A DNA stretch of 64,000 nucleotides, from NCBI GenBank assembly GCA_902826615.1, contig CADEFN010000002.1, positions 310,001-374,000 on the forward strand. The letters run 5' to 3'. The notes beneath the pieces are model-generated. The model ran no database searches. It saw nothing but the letters and a program-made list of their open reading frames with translations, and was not told the DNA's origin. Positions within the stretch are counted from its first letter, which is position 1, and each line of letters opens with the position of its first letter. The position numbers were made by a program, and so were the translations under genes. This document shows, piece after piece, positions 50,553-59,441 of the stretch. Origin of the DNA: an uncultured Gemmatimonadota bacterium. Lineage in GTDB: Bacteria > Gemmatimonadota > Gemmatimonadetes > Gemmatimonadales > Gemmatimonadaceae.

Positions 50553-51344
50553 TCAGCGCACCACGCCTGATGCCGCCAGCCGGGCGATGGCGCGCAGTCC
50601 TTCGTCTCCGACATCGAGGCTCAGCTCGTTCACGTAGAGTTTGATGTGCTGGTCGCACACCTCGTCCGACATCTCCTGCGAGTGCTGCCGCACATACGCA
50701 CGGCTCGCCTGCGGATGATCAAAGGCGTATTGCACCGAGGCACGAATCGCACTCTCCGACTCGGCCACCAGCGCGGCGTCGAGATCGGCGCGTGCGCAGA
50801 TACCTGCCAGTGGGACGGGGAGCGCCGTCTCACCTTCCCACCACTCACCGAGGTCGATCACCTTGACCAAACCATGGTCTGCATAGGTGAAGCGGCCTTC
50901 GTGGATGATGAGCCCGGCGTCCACCTCACCAGAACTCACCGCCTTCAGAATCCGGTCATACCGCATTTCCACCACGTCGCCAAGGGAGGGCGTCGCGAGA
51001 CGCAGCAGCCGGTATGCGGTGGTCTCCTGACCGGGGATCGCGACTCGACCCTTGATCGCCTGCTCGAGCGTCAGGGGTGTGCGCGCGACCACCAGCGGGC
51101 CCACACCGTGGCCTAACGCGGCCCCGCTTCGCAGCATGCGGTACCTGGCACCAACGGCCGCAAAGGCTCCGACACTCAGCTTGGTGAGGTCGAACTCGCC
51201 GTGATGCGCCCGCCGGTTGAGCTCCTCGATGTCGAGCAACACCGGCCGCACGGTGAACGACGTCTGCACCAGGCCATGAGCGAGCGCGTGGAAGGCAAAG
51301 GTGTCGTTAGGGCACGGCGAATAGCCGAACGTCAGTTCACGCAC
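50553..51344 (-). CDS. mqnD: 1,4-dihydroxy-6-naphthoate synthase (futalosine pathway)
   Basis: 263 aa. Periplasmic-binding-protein fold used as a cytosolic enzyme; the N-terminal YSPCPNDTFAFHAL is the MqnD signature, with FDLTKLSVGAFAAVG and a GPLVVAR segment as in the family. It converts cyclic dehypoxanthine futalosine to 1,4-dihydroxy-6-naphthoate in menaquinone synthesis. It overlaps the end of mqnB by 13 bases in the same operon. Other mqn genes (A, C, E) are outside this window. Confidence 0.92.
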   Translation of the reverse strand: MRELTFGYSPCPNDTFAFHALAHGLVQTSFTVRPVLLDIEELNRRAHHGEFDLTKLSVGAFAAVGARYRMLRSGAALGHGVGPLVVARTPLTLEQAIKGRVAIPGQETTAYRLLRLATPSLGDVVEMRYDRILKAVSSGEVDAGLIIHEGRFTYADHGLVKVIDLGEWWEGETALPVPLAGICARADLDAALVAESESAIRASVQYAFDHPQASRAYVRQHSQEMSDEVCDQHIKLYVNELSLDVGDEGLRAIARLAASGVVR

Positions 51345-51904
51345 TGCACCAGCTCATCAACCAGAAGTGGAGTGGCCGCGACCACCGCGGCGAATGCTTC
51401 ATCAAAACGCCACAGGGCACGATCGGGTTCCTCGATGGCGTTGGCAATCGCGCGGACTTCGATGGCGGGAACACCCGCAAGTTGCGCTGCACGCAACACC
51501 CCGAACCCTTCCATGGCTTCCACCTCGCACTCGCTGCTCCCGCCTACGTGGGCACTGGTGCCGATGACACGCATTACCGCCGAGGGGAGCGCGCGACGTG
51601 CGGCCGTGAGCAGTGCGTCGCTCGCGGGAATCCGTCGTGGCGCCCATTCGGGTGGCACGTCGATGTCGCAGTAGAGTGATTCGATACCGATGACCAGCGT
51701 CGGTGGAGTGATCTCCGAGTGCCGGCGCGCGCCTGCGATGCCCACGTGCAACACCAGCTTTGGTTGCATGCGGGCGATGGCGGCGGCGGTGGAGGCCGCC
51801 GCTTCCACCGGACCTACGCCGCACAGCAGCGTGCGCCACCCGACAGCAACCGCAAGCTCTCTCTCGGTGGCAGCAACCACGAGAATCCCTGATCGACCAC
51901 TCAT
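51332..51904 (-). CDS. mqnB: Futalosine hydrolase
   Basis: 190 aa from the ATG at 51904, overlapping the OPT stop by 4 bases. Nucleoside phosphorylase/hydrolase fold: LVVAATERELAV at the start, LLCGVGPVEAAASTA, VLHVGIAGARRH, and the catalytic SSECEVEAMEGFGVLRAAQLAGVP with the EAME motif and a late Asp/Glu region. It removes hypoxanthine from futalosine. With mqnD it shows that menaquinone is made by the futalosine route. Confidence 0.9.
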   Translation of the reverse strand: MSGRSGILVVAATERELAVAVGWRTLLCGVGPVEAAASTAAAIARMQPKLVLHVGIAGARRHSEITPPTLVIGIESLYCDIDVPPEWAPRRIPASDALLTAARRALPSAVMRVIGTSAHVGGSSECEVEAMEGFGVLRAAQLAGVPAIEVRAIANAIEEPDRALWRFDEAFAAVVAATPLLVDELVQCVN

Positions 51905-53865
51905 CCTGCGCGACGAGCCACCACCGACGAGCGCTTGAGCATCCAGCCATACAATGCCACGATGCATCCCACAAAGCCGAGTACGCCCAGCACCTTGGCG
52001 AGTGCAAAGTCATCACCCACCAGCGCGATCGGCGCATCCTTCGAGAGGGCGACGAGGAGCCCGGCGTTCAGCACACCCCACAAACTCTCCCCAACAATCA
52101 ACCCTGAAGCCACGAGCGTGCCGAGCCGTTCTGCGCGTTGAGGATCGGGCATGGACTTGGAGCGCCCCTCGTACCAGCGCGAGACCAGAGCGCCCACCAC
52201 CACCGCGAACGTCGCCGACATGGGGAGATAGATCCCAAGCCCAACGGCAAGAGGTGGAATGCGCAGCTTCTTCATCGCGCCGAGCGCGGCATCCATGAGG
52301 ATGAGCACAACGCCTAACAAGGCGCCAATGCCGATCATCTTCCATTCCAGCGTGCCACCAATCACCCCTTGCGCCAGCGCCGAGATGAGTGTGGCCTGCG
52401 GAGCCGGAAGCGGATTGGGAGCGACCACTCCCACATTGGCCGCGCCGGCAAATCCGTACGCCTTGGCCAGCAGGTTGAGCACCGACGGAATCACCGAGGC
52501 TCCCGCAGCGACACCGACAATGAGTGCGATCTGCTGACGCATGGGCGATGCGCCCACCAGCTGACCCGTCTTGAGGTCTTGCAGGTTGTCGTTGGAGATG
52601 GTCGCGCAGGCAAAGACAATCGACGTAATGAAAAGAGCAAACGCCACCAGTGCGGGTGATGACTCGGGCGTCGCAGGTACCACCATCGCCACGAGTGATG
52701 CACACGCCACGATGGATAAAATCCCGACGCCGGAGATGGGAGAGTTGGAGGCGCCGATGAGCCCGGCCATGTAGCCGCAGATGCCCGCGATGAGAAAGCC
52801 CACCAGCAGCACAAAGGGGGCGGCCAGGAGGGTGAGGGATAAAGCACTCGAAGCCAGCACGGTGGAACTCGCGAAACTCCAGGCCAGCCACGACGCAATC
52901 GCAATGCAGACTGCGGTGAGTCCTATGATCCAGGGTGGCGAAATGTCCCGTTCGCGATCGTCGACCGCGGCCTTGGCGCGTGAGGGTGAGAGCGTGGTCA
53001 TCAGTCCACCGATGACGGGTCTGGAGAGCCGCGCCAGGGTGTAGATGGCGGCGACGGCAATTGCCCCCGCTCCGATAAAGCGCACCTGTGTGCGCCAGAT
53101 GGTGCCGGTATGGGCTGCCAGCTCCACACCGTCGGCCATCGGGGTCATCGAGGTGAGCCAGGGCACTGCAACACCCCACGCGATGATCAGCCCGGTGAGC
53201 ATGGCCATGCCGACCGAGATCCCGACGAGATGCCCGGCCCCAAGCAGCGCGAGCGACCAGGCCACGCTGTATCCGCTCGATGCCGTCGCACCAACGCTGA
53301 AGTAGCCCGCGAGTTCGGTGGCAGCAATGCGGGTGGCCCCGACGATCGCCAGCCCCGCCGAGGCCACCGAGCCAAGCACCACTGCACGCAGTCCTTCTTT
53401 GGCCTCGCTGGCATCGGTACCTGCCTCACCACGCGCCCCGGACCCGACCTTGAGAACTTCAGCGGCGGCAACACCCTCGGGATACGGAAGGTCGGAGTTT
53501 GTGACCAGTGCACGACGCAGCGGAATGGTGAACAACACGCCGAGCACACCACCGCTCAGACAAATGAGGAACGAGTGCCAGAACGGGAAGCCGGTCCACC
53601 ATCCCACGATCACCAGACCGGGGAGCACGAAGATGATCGCCGAGAGTGTGCCGGCCGCCGAGGCCACCGTTTGCACGATGTTGTTCTCGAGGATGGACGA
53701 GTCCTTCACCGTGCTCAGTATGGCCATCGAGATCACCGCCGCGGGAATTGATGACGCGAAGGTGAGACCGACCTTGAGGCCCAGATACACATTCGCCGCG
53801 GTAAAGACGAATGTGAGGAGTGCGCCCAGCACGAGGGCGCGGAGGGTGAGTTCTTTGGGGGGCAT
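51901..53865 (-). CDS. OPT family oligopeptide/metal-chelate transporter
   Basis: 654 aa with about 14-16 hydrophobic helices. Family landmarks: LTLRALVLGALLTFVFTAANVYLGLKVGLTF at the N-terminus (NVYLGLKVG is the bacterial OPT signature), TVASAAGTLSAI, and GVAAAEVLKVG. Bacterial OPT proteins carry peptides or metal chelates by proton symport. It is the first gene of a coupled unit with mqnB and mqnD; a link between transport and menaquinone synthesis is not obvious. A 7-bp hairpin (GGGGCTA/TAGCCCC, 53868-53884) lies directly upstream of the start. Confidence 0.9.
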   Translation of the reverse strand: MPPKELTLRALVLGALLTFVFTAANVYLGLKVGLTFASSIPAAVISMAILSTVKDSSILENNIVQTVASAAGTLSAIIFVLPGLVIVGWWTGFPFWHSFLICLSGGVLGVLFTIPLRRALVTNSDLPYPEGVAAAEVLKVGSGARGEAGTDASEAKEGLRAVVLGSVASAGLAIVGATRIAATELAGYFSVGATASSGYSVAWSLALLGAGHLVGISVGMAMLTGLIIAWGVAVPWLTSMTPMADGVELAAHTGTIWRTQVRFIGAGAIAVAAIYTLARLSRPVIGGLMTTLSPSRAKAAVDDRERDISPPWIIGLTAVCIAIASWLAWSFASSTVLASSALSLTLLAAPFVLLVGFLIAGICGYMAGLIGASNSPISGVGILSIVACASLVAMVVPATPESSPALVAFALFITSIVFACATISNDNLQDLKTGQLVGASPMRQQIALIVGVAAGASVIPSVLNLLAKAYGFAGAANVGVVAPNPLPAPQATLISALAQGVIGGTLEWKMIGIGALLGVVLILMDAALGAMKKLRIPPLAVGLGIYLPMSATFAVVVGALVSRWYEGRSKSMPDPQRAERLGTLVASGLIVGESLWGVLNAGLLVALSKDAPIALVGDDFALAKVLGVLGFVGCIVALYGWMLKRSSVVARRAG

Positions 53866-54025
53866 GGGGGGCTAAGGTAGCCCCATTTCGGCGGGGGTGA
53901 CTACCCCGGGCGTGTCGGACCGGCGTGGTGGTGCGTACTTTCGCCCTGTCCCACGCCAACATCCCTTCCCCCAGCCTGCCGCTCGGCGTCCTGACAGATG
54001 CCGTTCTCGCAACCGGTGGTACGAC

Positions 54026-54289
54026 ATGCTGTTCATGATCGTCGAGCACTTTCGCGGGGGCGACCCTGCTCCCGTCTACGCCCGCTTTCGCGAGCGCGGG
54101 CGATTGGCACCACCTGGAGTGGTCTACATCAACAGCTGGGTGACGGCGGATCTGACGACCTGTTATCAGGTGATGGAAAGCCCGACACGTGAGCTGCTCG
54201 ATGCGTGGATTGGCGCCTGGAGCGACCTGGTGGAGTTCGAGGTCATCCCCGTGATCACGTCCGCCGAGGCGGCCCAGGCGGTCCCGTAA
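54026..54289 (+). CDS. DUF3303 domain protein
   Basis: 87 aa from the ATG at 54026. The small ferredoxin-like alpha/beta domain starts MLFMIVEHFRGGD and continues with VVYINSWVTADLTTCYQVMES and WSDLVEFEVIPVI, all typical of DUF3303. Cytosolic, function unknown. It ends 3 bases from the end of the convergent amidohydrolase gene. Confidence 0.82.
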   Translation: MLFMIVEHFRGGDPAPVYARFRERGRLAPPGVVYINSWVTADLTTCYQVMESPTRELLDAWIGAWSDLVEFEVIPVITSAEAAQAVP

Positions 54290-54292
54290 GAC

Positions 54293-55978
54293 CTAACGCG
54301 GCGGTGGAAGCACCTTGCCCGGCAGTGCCCATGTAGGGGCGCCACGGGCGACGACCGCAGTGCCTCCCACCCAGACCCACTCGATCCCCTCGGGGAACTG
54401 ATGCGGATTGGTGAATGTCGCCTTGTCCGTGAGGCGCGCCAGATCGAGGACCACGAGATCGGCCATCATGCCCTCACGCACCTGCCCTCGATCACGCATG
54501 CCGAGTATCTGCGCCGGGAGCGAGGTCATGGAGCGGATCGCATTCTCAACCGAGAGCACACCACGCGTCATGGCGTAGTGCCGGATCTTGCGGGGAAAGG
54601 TGCCGTAGTAGCGCGCGTGGATTGCGGGCCCATCTTCGGGCAGGGCGATGCCGGCATCGGATGCGGTCGCAACCCAGGGCATCGCTGCATAGGCCTCGAT
54701 GTCCTTCTCGTCGAGCGAAAAACCGCGGACACGCCCCCCGCCCTGACGATCTGGACGTCCACGCAGCTGCAGCTGAATGGCGGCGTCGACCTCGGAGACT
54801 CCCCAGCGCTGCGCAACCTGTGCCAGGCTTCTGCCCACGGCACCGGTGTCCGGATGCTCGAAGACCAGCACCTGGGAGGCACCGCCGCGACGCTGGATTT
54901 CGTGAGTAATGTCCCGGCGTAGCTGTGCTTGCTTCGTCGGGTCAGCCATCACCCGTCGCAAGGCGGCATGATAGTCTGCGGCTCCACGCGCTCCATCCAC
55001 AGGTGCTTCGTCACGTGCCAGGGCCCAGGTGGGAATGAGCACCGTGTTCCCATCCGTGCCACTGGTCGCGTACGGGTATTGATCGGCCCACACATCGACG
55101 CCCCGGGTGCGGGCACGCTCGATGAGCTGGATGGCGGCCCCACTGCTTCCCCAGTAGTTGGCCCCCTTGGTCTTGATGTGCGAGGCTACAACGCGAATGC
55201 CCGTCTGTTCGCCGATCGCGATGGTCTCACGAATGGCGTCGAGCAGTGTGGGAGGACCGGCGCTATCCTGGCTCGGCCAGAACCACATGGGATCCTGACC
55301 CTCACTCCGTTCGTGCGAGATGTACACGCCGTGGAAAGGGGCGACTTCTGAGGCGAGGGCGATGACTTCATCCGGGGTACTCCACCGCCCCGGCGCGTAT
55401 TCAAGGCCCGCCGAGAGTCCCCAGGCGCCCTCCTGCATGTTCTGACGCACGATGGCGCGCATACGTTCGACCTCGTCCGGCCGTGCGGGACGCCGCACAT
55501 CGCGCCCCATCACCAGGCCACGGACGCTCCCGTGGCCCACCATCAGCGCCGCGTTAGGCCCGATCCCCAGCTGCGTGATCCGCGCCCGTTGTTCGGCCAC
55601 GGGGAGCGGTGACCGGCCGTCGTGGTTGACGACCACCGTGGTCACACCCTGCATGACCAGATTCGGGGCCGCCCTGCGTCGCGCGTTGGCATCGCGGAAA
55701 CCGCCGTCGGGCGAGGCCCCATCATCAGCATGCGAGTGCAGGTCGATGATACCCGGCATGATCACCTTGCCGGTCGCATCGATTCGCTCACGTGCCGGGG
55801 CATTCCCGAGGCGTCCGATGGCAACGATACGACCGTCTCGCACGGCCACATCCGCCGGGAAGGCCGGATTCCCCGTTCCGTCGTACACTCGCCCGTTGAC
55901 GATGAGGATGTCGTAGGGAGCCTGGGCACCTGCCACTGGCGCAATTGCCAGGGCAACGGCGAGGAAAAGAGATCGCAT
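54293..55978 (-). CDS. Secreted N-acyl-D-amino-acid deacylase-like amidohydrolase
   Basis: 561 aa with a signal peptide (MRSLFLAVALAIAPVAGAQA). Amidohydrolase fold: metal-binding DLHSHAD near residue 80, SHERSEG, SHIKTKG and ASDAG as later ligands, and a C-terminal composite beta-domain (GMMADLVVLDLARL). D-aminoacylases and related peptide-processing enzymes share this pattern; D-amino-acid specificity is a family-level inference. The stop codon TAG is part of a CGTTAGG word. Confidence 0.87.
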   Translation of the reverse strand: MRSLFLAVALAIAPVAGAQAPYDILIVNGRVYDGTGNPAFPADVAVRDGRIVAIGRLGNAPARERIDATGKVIMPGIIDLHSHADDGASPDGGFRDANARRRAAPNLVMQGVTTVVVNHDGRSPLPVAEQRARITQLGIGPNAALMVGHGSVRGLVMGRDVRRPARPDEVERMRAIVRQNMQEGAWGLSAGLEYAPGRWSTPDEVIALASEVAPFHGVYISHERSEGQDPMWFWPSQDSAGPPTLLDAIRETIAIGEQTGIRVVASHIKTKGANYWGSSGAAIQLIERARTRGVDVWADQYPYATSGTDGNTVLIPTWALARDEAPVDGARGAADYHAALRRVMADPTKQAQLRRDITHEIQRRGGASQVLVFEHPDTGAVGRSLAQVAQRWGVSEVDAAIQLQLRGRPDRQGGGRVRGFSLDEKDIEAYAAMPWVATASDAGIALPEDGPAIHARYYGTFPRKIRHYAMTRGVLSVENAIRSMTSLPAQILGMRDRGQVREGMMADLVVLDLARLTDKATFTNPHQFPEGIEWVWVGGTAVVARGAPTWALPGKVLPPPR

Positions 55979-56096
55979 GCTGTTGTATCGAGGGACGGGC
56001 GCGGAGGGCGGCAGCGTGTACGGTACGACGGCGGGCAGCCCCTTGCAACGAGTGGGACTCAGACGCGCACGTGGTGAACCGAGCTACGGGTGCGAC

Positions 56097-57194
56097 TCAG
56101 CCCTCCAGCACCTCGCGCTCCACCGCGGCCTTGAGGATGCTCATGAAGTCCTGCGCGTTGGTCACGACACCCACGGCCTGGTGCGTCCCGCGGTCCTTGA
56201 GTTTGCTCACCAGAAACTCGCTGGCATCCACACAAATGGTGGGGAGTTCACAAATGCCGCGCTGTGCATCCTCGTAGTACGCGGGGAGCATGTTCCCCAC
56301 GGCAATGGAATGCAGCGCCGTGGCGATCATCACGGCCATGGTGGCCTTGATGGTGTGCGCGCGCGTGGCGTCTTGCGCGGCAATGGCGTCGGTGTACACG
56401 TCGGGGAGCGGCCCGTCGTCGCGGATGGAGCCGCCCAGCACAAAGGGCACATCTTCCACCACACAGGCGTGCATGATACCGCTTGTGATGACACCGTCTT
56501 TCACCGCCCCGGCAATCGACCCGGCGCGACGCACGGCATTGATGGCCCGCATGTGTGCCGCGTGCCCGTTTTCAGTGGGCAACCCTTCGCTGGTCATGCC
56601 TAACGTCGTGCCTACCACGGCCGCCTCGATGTCGTGCACGGCGACCGCGTTGCCCGCCAGCAACGCCTGCACGTACCCGTTGCGGATAAACCAGACCAGG
56701 TTGTCGCGGGCGCGTGAATGCACCAGCGCGGGCCCTGTGACCCACAACGTGTACCCTCCCCGCCGCTTCTCCTCCACCAGCATCCTGGCAATCAGCTTGT
56801 AGTCGATCGGCTTCTCGCGGGACACCTGGCTCGACATGAAGTGGAAGTCACCCTGGGCGCCATCATCACCGCGGAACCCGCTGGCATGCACCAGCACCCC
56901 TTCGCTCCCATCCTCGGCGCTCCCCACCACGATCTCGTCACCACGTTTCACGCGCCGCCCTTCGCGCACCCACCAGGTGCCCGAGACATCACGCACCAGC
57001 ACGCCATCCATCCGCGGCTCCCGCGGCATGCTCCACTCACCGTCAGCTCCCTTGATGTAGGTGGGGAGGTTGGTGGTGGCAAAGAAATGGTCGGGCAACA
57101 CGCCATCCCGTTCGGCGACCGCGGTACGCGGCACCGGCGCTGCCCGCAGCGCGGGGGTGGTGAAATCGGGCGGGGTGTATCGCAGGGTGCTCAT
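56097..57194 (-). CDS. Archaeal-type ornithine cyclodeaminase (TIGR00300/LOR-SDH family)
   Basis: 365 aa. Sequence matches the family found in methanogens and as the C-terminal half of cyanobacterial arginine dihydrolase/ornithine cyclodeaminase: GYTLWVTGPALVHS, LVWFIRNGYVQALLAGNAVAVHDIEAA, GHAAHMRAINAVRRAGSI and the Rossmann-like VEDVPFVLGGSIRDDGPLP. It is unrelated in sequence to the mu-crystallin OCD at 30915. It follows the arginase gene by 7 bases, so the pair likely turns arginine into ornithine, then proline and ammonia. Called from homology and context. Confidence 0.8.
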   Translation of the reverse strand: MSTLRYTPPDFTTPALRAAPVPRTAVAERDGVLPDHFFATTNLPTYIKGADGEWSMPREPRMDGVLVRDVSGTWWVREGRRVKRGDEIVVGSAEDGSEGVLVHASGFRGDDGAQGDFHFMSSQVSREKPIDYKLIARMLVEEKRRGGYTLWVTGPALVHSRARDNLVWFIRNGYVQALLAGNAVAVHDIEAAVVGTTLGMTSEGLPTENGHAAHMRAINAVRRAGSIAGAVKDGVITSGIMHACVVEDVPFVLGGSIRDDGPLPDVYTDAIAAQDATRAHTIKATMAVMIATALHSIAVGNMLPAYYEDAQRGICELPTICVDASEFLVSKLKDRGTHQAVGVVTNAQDFMSILKAAVEREVLEG

Positions 57195-57201
57195 TGACCA
57201 A

Positions 57202-58113
57202 TCAGAGAATGCGTTTTCCGAATGCGCTCAGAATCAGCTCGCGCGCAATCTCGGCGGTGCGGTTGCGCTCGTCGAGCACGGGATTCACCTCGACCAGATC
57301 CATGCCCACCACCTTGCCCGTATCGGCCAGCATCTCCATCGCCAGATGCGCCTCACGATACGTCATCCCCCCGGGCACCGGCGTACCCACTCCCGGTGCC
57401 TCATCGGGATCGATCACATCCATGTCGAACGACACCCAGATGCCGGCGGTGGAGCGGGTGGCGATGGCGATGGCCTCTTCCATGACGGTCCGCACGCCGC
57501 GCTCATCGAGGGCACGCATGGTGAAGGCCGAGAGGTTCCACTTGCGGATGTTGGCCTGCTCGGACTCGTCGAGGTCGCGCAATCCGACCAGCGCCACATC
57601 ACTCGCGCGAATGGCTCCTTGCTTGCCTGCGATGCTGGACATCGCCTTGTCACCATGTCCCAGCAATGCAGCGAGGGGCATGCCGTGTACGTTGCCGGAG
57701 CGTGATGTTGCCGGCGTGTTGAGGTCGCCGTGCGCATCCACCCAGAGGACGCCGAGGTGTTTACCCGTAGCGGCAAGGTGTGCCGACGCCCCGGCGATCG
57801 ACCCGGCAGCGAGGGCATGGTCGCCGCCCAGCACCAGGGGCATCGCCCCTGCTTCGAGTGCCGCTCGCACCCGATTGGCGACCTCGGTGCATACCTCGGT
57901 GATCGCACCGAGATACCGCGCACCGCGTTGCGCTCCACGGGCGGCGTCTTCACGGAAGGGTACGTTCACATTCCCGGCGTCCTCGACCGTGCGGCCGAGG
58001 GCTTCGAGTTTCTCACGAACGTCAGTATACCGGACGGCGGATGGGCCCATGTCCACCCCGCGCCGCGAAGCGCCAAGATCCATGGGCACGCCAATAAGTC
58101 GGACAGAAGTCAT
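57202..58113 (-). CDS. rocF: Arginase
   Basis: 303 aa. Di-manganese ureohydrolase: GGDHALAAGSIAG (first His ligand), WVDAHGDLNTP (DAHxD), and SFDMDVIDPDEAPGVGTP (DxDxxDP) near residue 230. The N-terminus IGVPMDLGASRRGVDMGPSAVR is the arginase, rather than agmatinase, form. It hydrolyses arginine to ornithine and urea in the cytosol. First gene of a two-gene unit with an ornithine cyclodeaminase. Confidence 0.95.
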   Translation of the reverse strand: MTSVRLIGVPMDLGASRRGVDMGPSAVRYTDVREKLEALGRTVEDAGNVNVPFREDAARGAQRGARYLGAITEVCTEVANRVRAALEAGAMPLVLGGDHALAAGSIAGASAHLAATGKHLGVLWVDAHGDLNTPATSRSGNVHGMPLAALLGHGDKAMSSIAGKQGAIRASDVALVGLRDLDESEQANIRKWNLSAFTMRALDERGVRTVMEEAIAIATRSTAGIWVSFDMDVIDPDEAPGVGTPVPGGMTYREAHLAMEMLADTGKVVGMDLVEVNPVLDERNRTAEIARELILSAFGKRIL

Positions 58114-58214
58114 GGCTCAAGGCTAGTGACGCTCAGCCTAACGCGGAAGTGACACGCATGGACATGCAGACTATGCGACCGTCATGCGTCGCGCCGTGCA
58201 TATCCAGCCGCCCG

Positions 58215-59441
58215 TCACTCGATCTGGCGCTCCCCTGACCCGAAGGCGAGGTACACCAACGCCCCCACCACGCAGATCCCCGCCGTCAGCAGAAATGGCG
58301 CGTTGTAGCTTCCGGTGCGCTGCACAAGGAATCCGGTGATCGACACACCGATGATGCCAGGAAAAGTGCCGGCCGAATTGCTGATGCCCCAGATGACGTC
58401 GGCATACCGGGGCGCAATGTCGAAACTGTTCGGCCCAAACCCGGCGATGCAAAACGCCAGCGCGCTGGTCGTGCAGCACATGAGCACCACCGCCATCGTC
58501 GGTGTCGTCGCTCGGGGGAGCAGGACGAGGAAAAGTGCTCCGCCCAGAAAGGCGGGAGTGAGCAGCGTCTTCCGCACCCGTGTGGTCGGCATGCCGGAAC
58601 GCAGCAATCGATCCGCCACACTTCCTCCCACGTTGACCATGACGAAACTCGCGAGCCAGGGGGCGGCCGAAAGCCAGCCAGCGTTTGCCAGGCTGACATC
58701 GAACGTCGCCTTGAAGTAGCTCGGCAACCAGGCGAGCAGCACGTACAGCGCCCAGTTGTGAGCAAAGTGGACAGCAACAATGGCCCACACGGCCGGCGTG
58801 GCGAAAATGCGCCTCCACGGAACGGCGTTCCCTGCCGAGGCCACTTCCACTCCCTCGGCGCGCCCCTCGGGCACAGTGAAGAACCACAACGCACCCCAGA
58901 CGATGCCTAACGCGCCGAAGAGGTAGAATGACGCGGGCCACCCCCACTCGCGCACAATCCACGCGGTGAGGGGCAGCGCAATCACAGTGCCGAGTGCCAG
59001 ACCGCTGGAGAAGAGCGCCACCGCGCGGGAGCGGTGCTGCGGCAGGACCCAGCGGCCAATCATGTTGATGGAACCCGGAAACACGGCCGCCTCGCCGAGA
59101 CCGAGCGCAATGCGAGCCGCGATCAGCGCACCGAATGAGGCCAGCGCGGCCGGCGGCGTGAGGGCGGTGAACAGCGACCACCACAGCACCGCCACACCCA
59201 GCACGATCCGGCCTCCAAACTTGTTGGCCAGCGTGCCTGCCACCAGCTGCAGAAGAAGATACCCGACAAAAAACGAGCTGAGCACGACGCCCTTGGTGGC
59301 TTCATCCCAGCCCAGGTCCTGCTGCATCGCAATGGCTGCAACAGAGATGTTGGTGCGATCCAGATACGATATGAGGACGGCGGCAAAACAGAGAAGAACA
59401 ACCTTTGAGGCGTGCGGGCTGACCGTGGGAGTCCCGGTCAC
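58215..59441 (-). CDS. MFS transporter, anion:cation symporter-type
   Basis: 408 aa with 12 predicted helices. MFS signatures: LISYLDRTNISVAAIAMQQDLG at helix 1 (the DRTN motif is typical of the ACS/organic-acid family), NKFGGRIVLGVAVLWW after helix 2 and AALGLGEAAVFPGSINMIGRW at helix 4. The family imports organic acids such as glucarate, phthalate or hydroxy acids. Its start overlaps the hydroxy-acid oxidase stop by 4 bases, so uptake of that enzyme's substrate is the natural guess. Confidence 0.9.
   Translation of the reverse strand: MTGTPTVSPHASKVVLLCFAAVLISYLDRTNISVAAIAMQQDLGWDEATKGVVLSSFFVGYLLLQLVAGTLANKFGGRIVLGVAVLWWSLFTALTPPAALASFGALIAARIALGLGEAAVFPGSINMIGRWVLPQHRSRAVALFSSGLALGTVIALPLTAWIVREWGWPASFYLFGALGIVWGALWFFTVPEGRAEGVEVASAGNAVPWRRIFATPAVWAIVAVHFAHNWALYVLLAWLPSYFKATFDVSLANAGWLSAAPWLASFVMVNVGGSVADRLLRSGMPTTRVRKTLLTPAFLGGALFLVLLPRATTPTMAVVLMCCTTSALAFCIAGFGPNSFDIAPRYADVIWGISNSAGTFPGIIGVSITGFLVQRTGSYNAPFLLTAGICVVGALVYLAFGSGERQIE

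Noticed and set aside
53868-53884. GGGGCTA/TAGCCCC hairpin as a riboswitch before the OPT gene
   Set aside because: Only a 7-bp stem with a 3-nt loop next to the start codon; no room for an aptamer.
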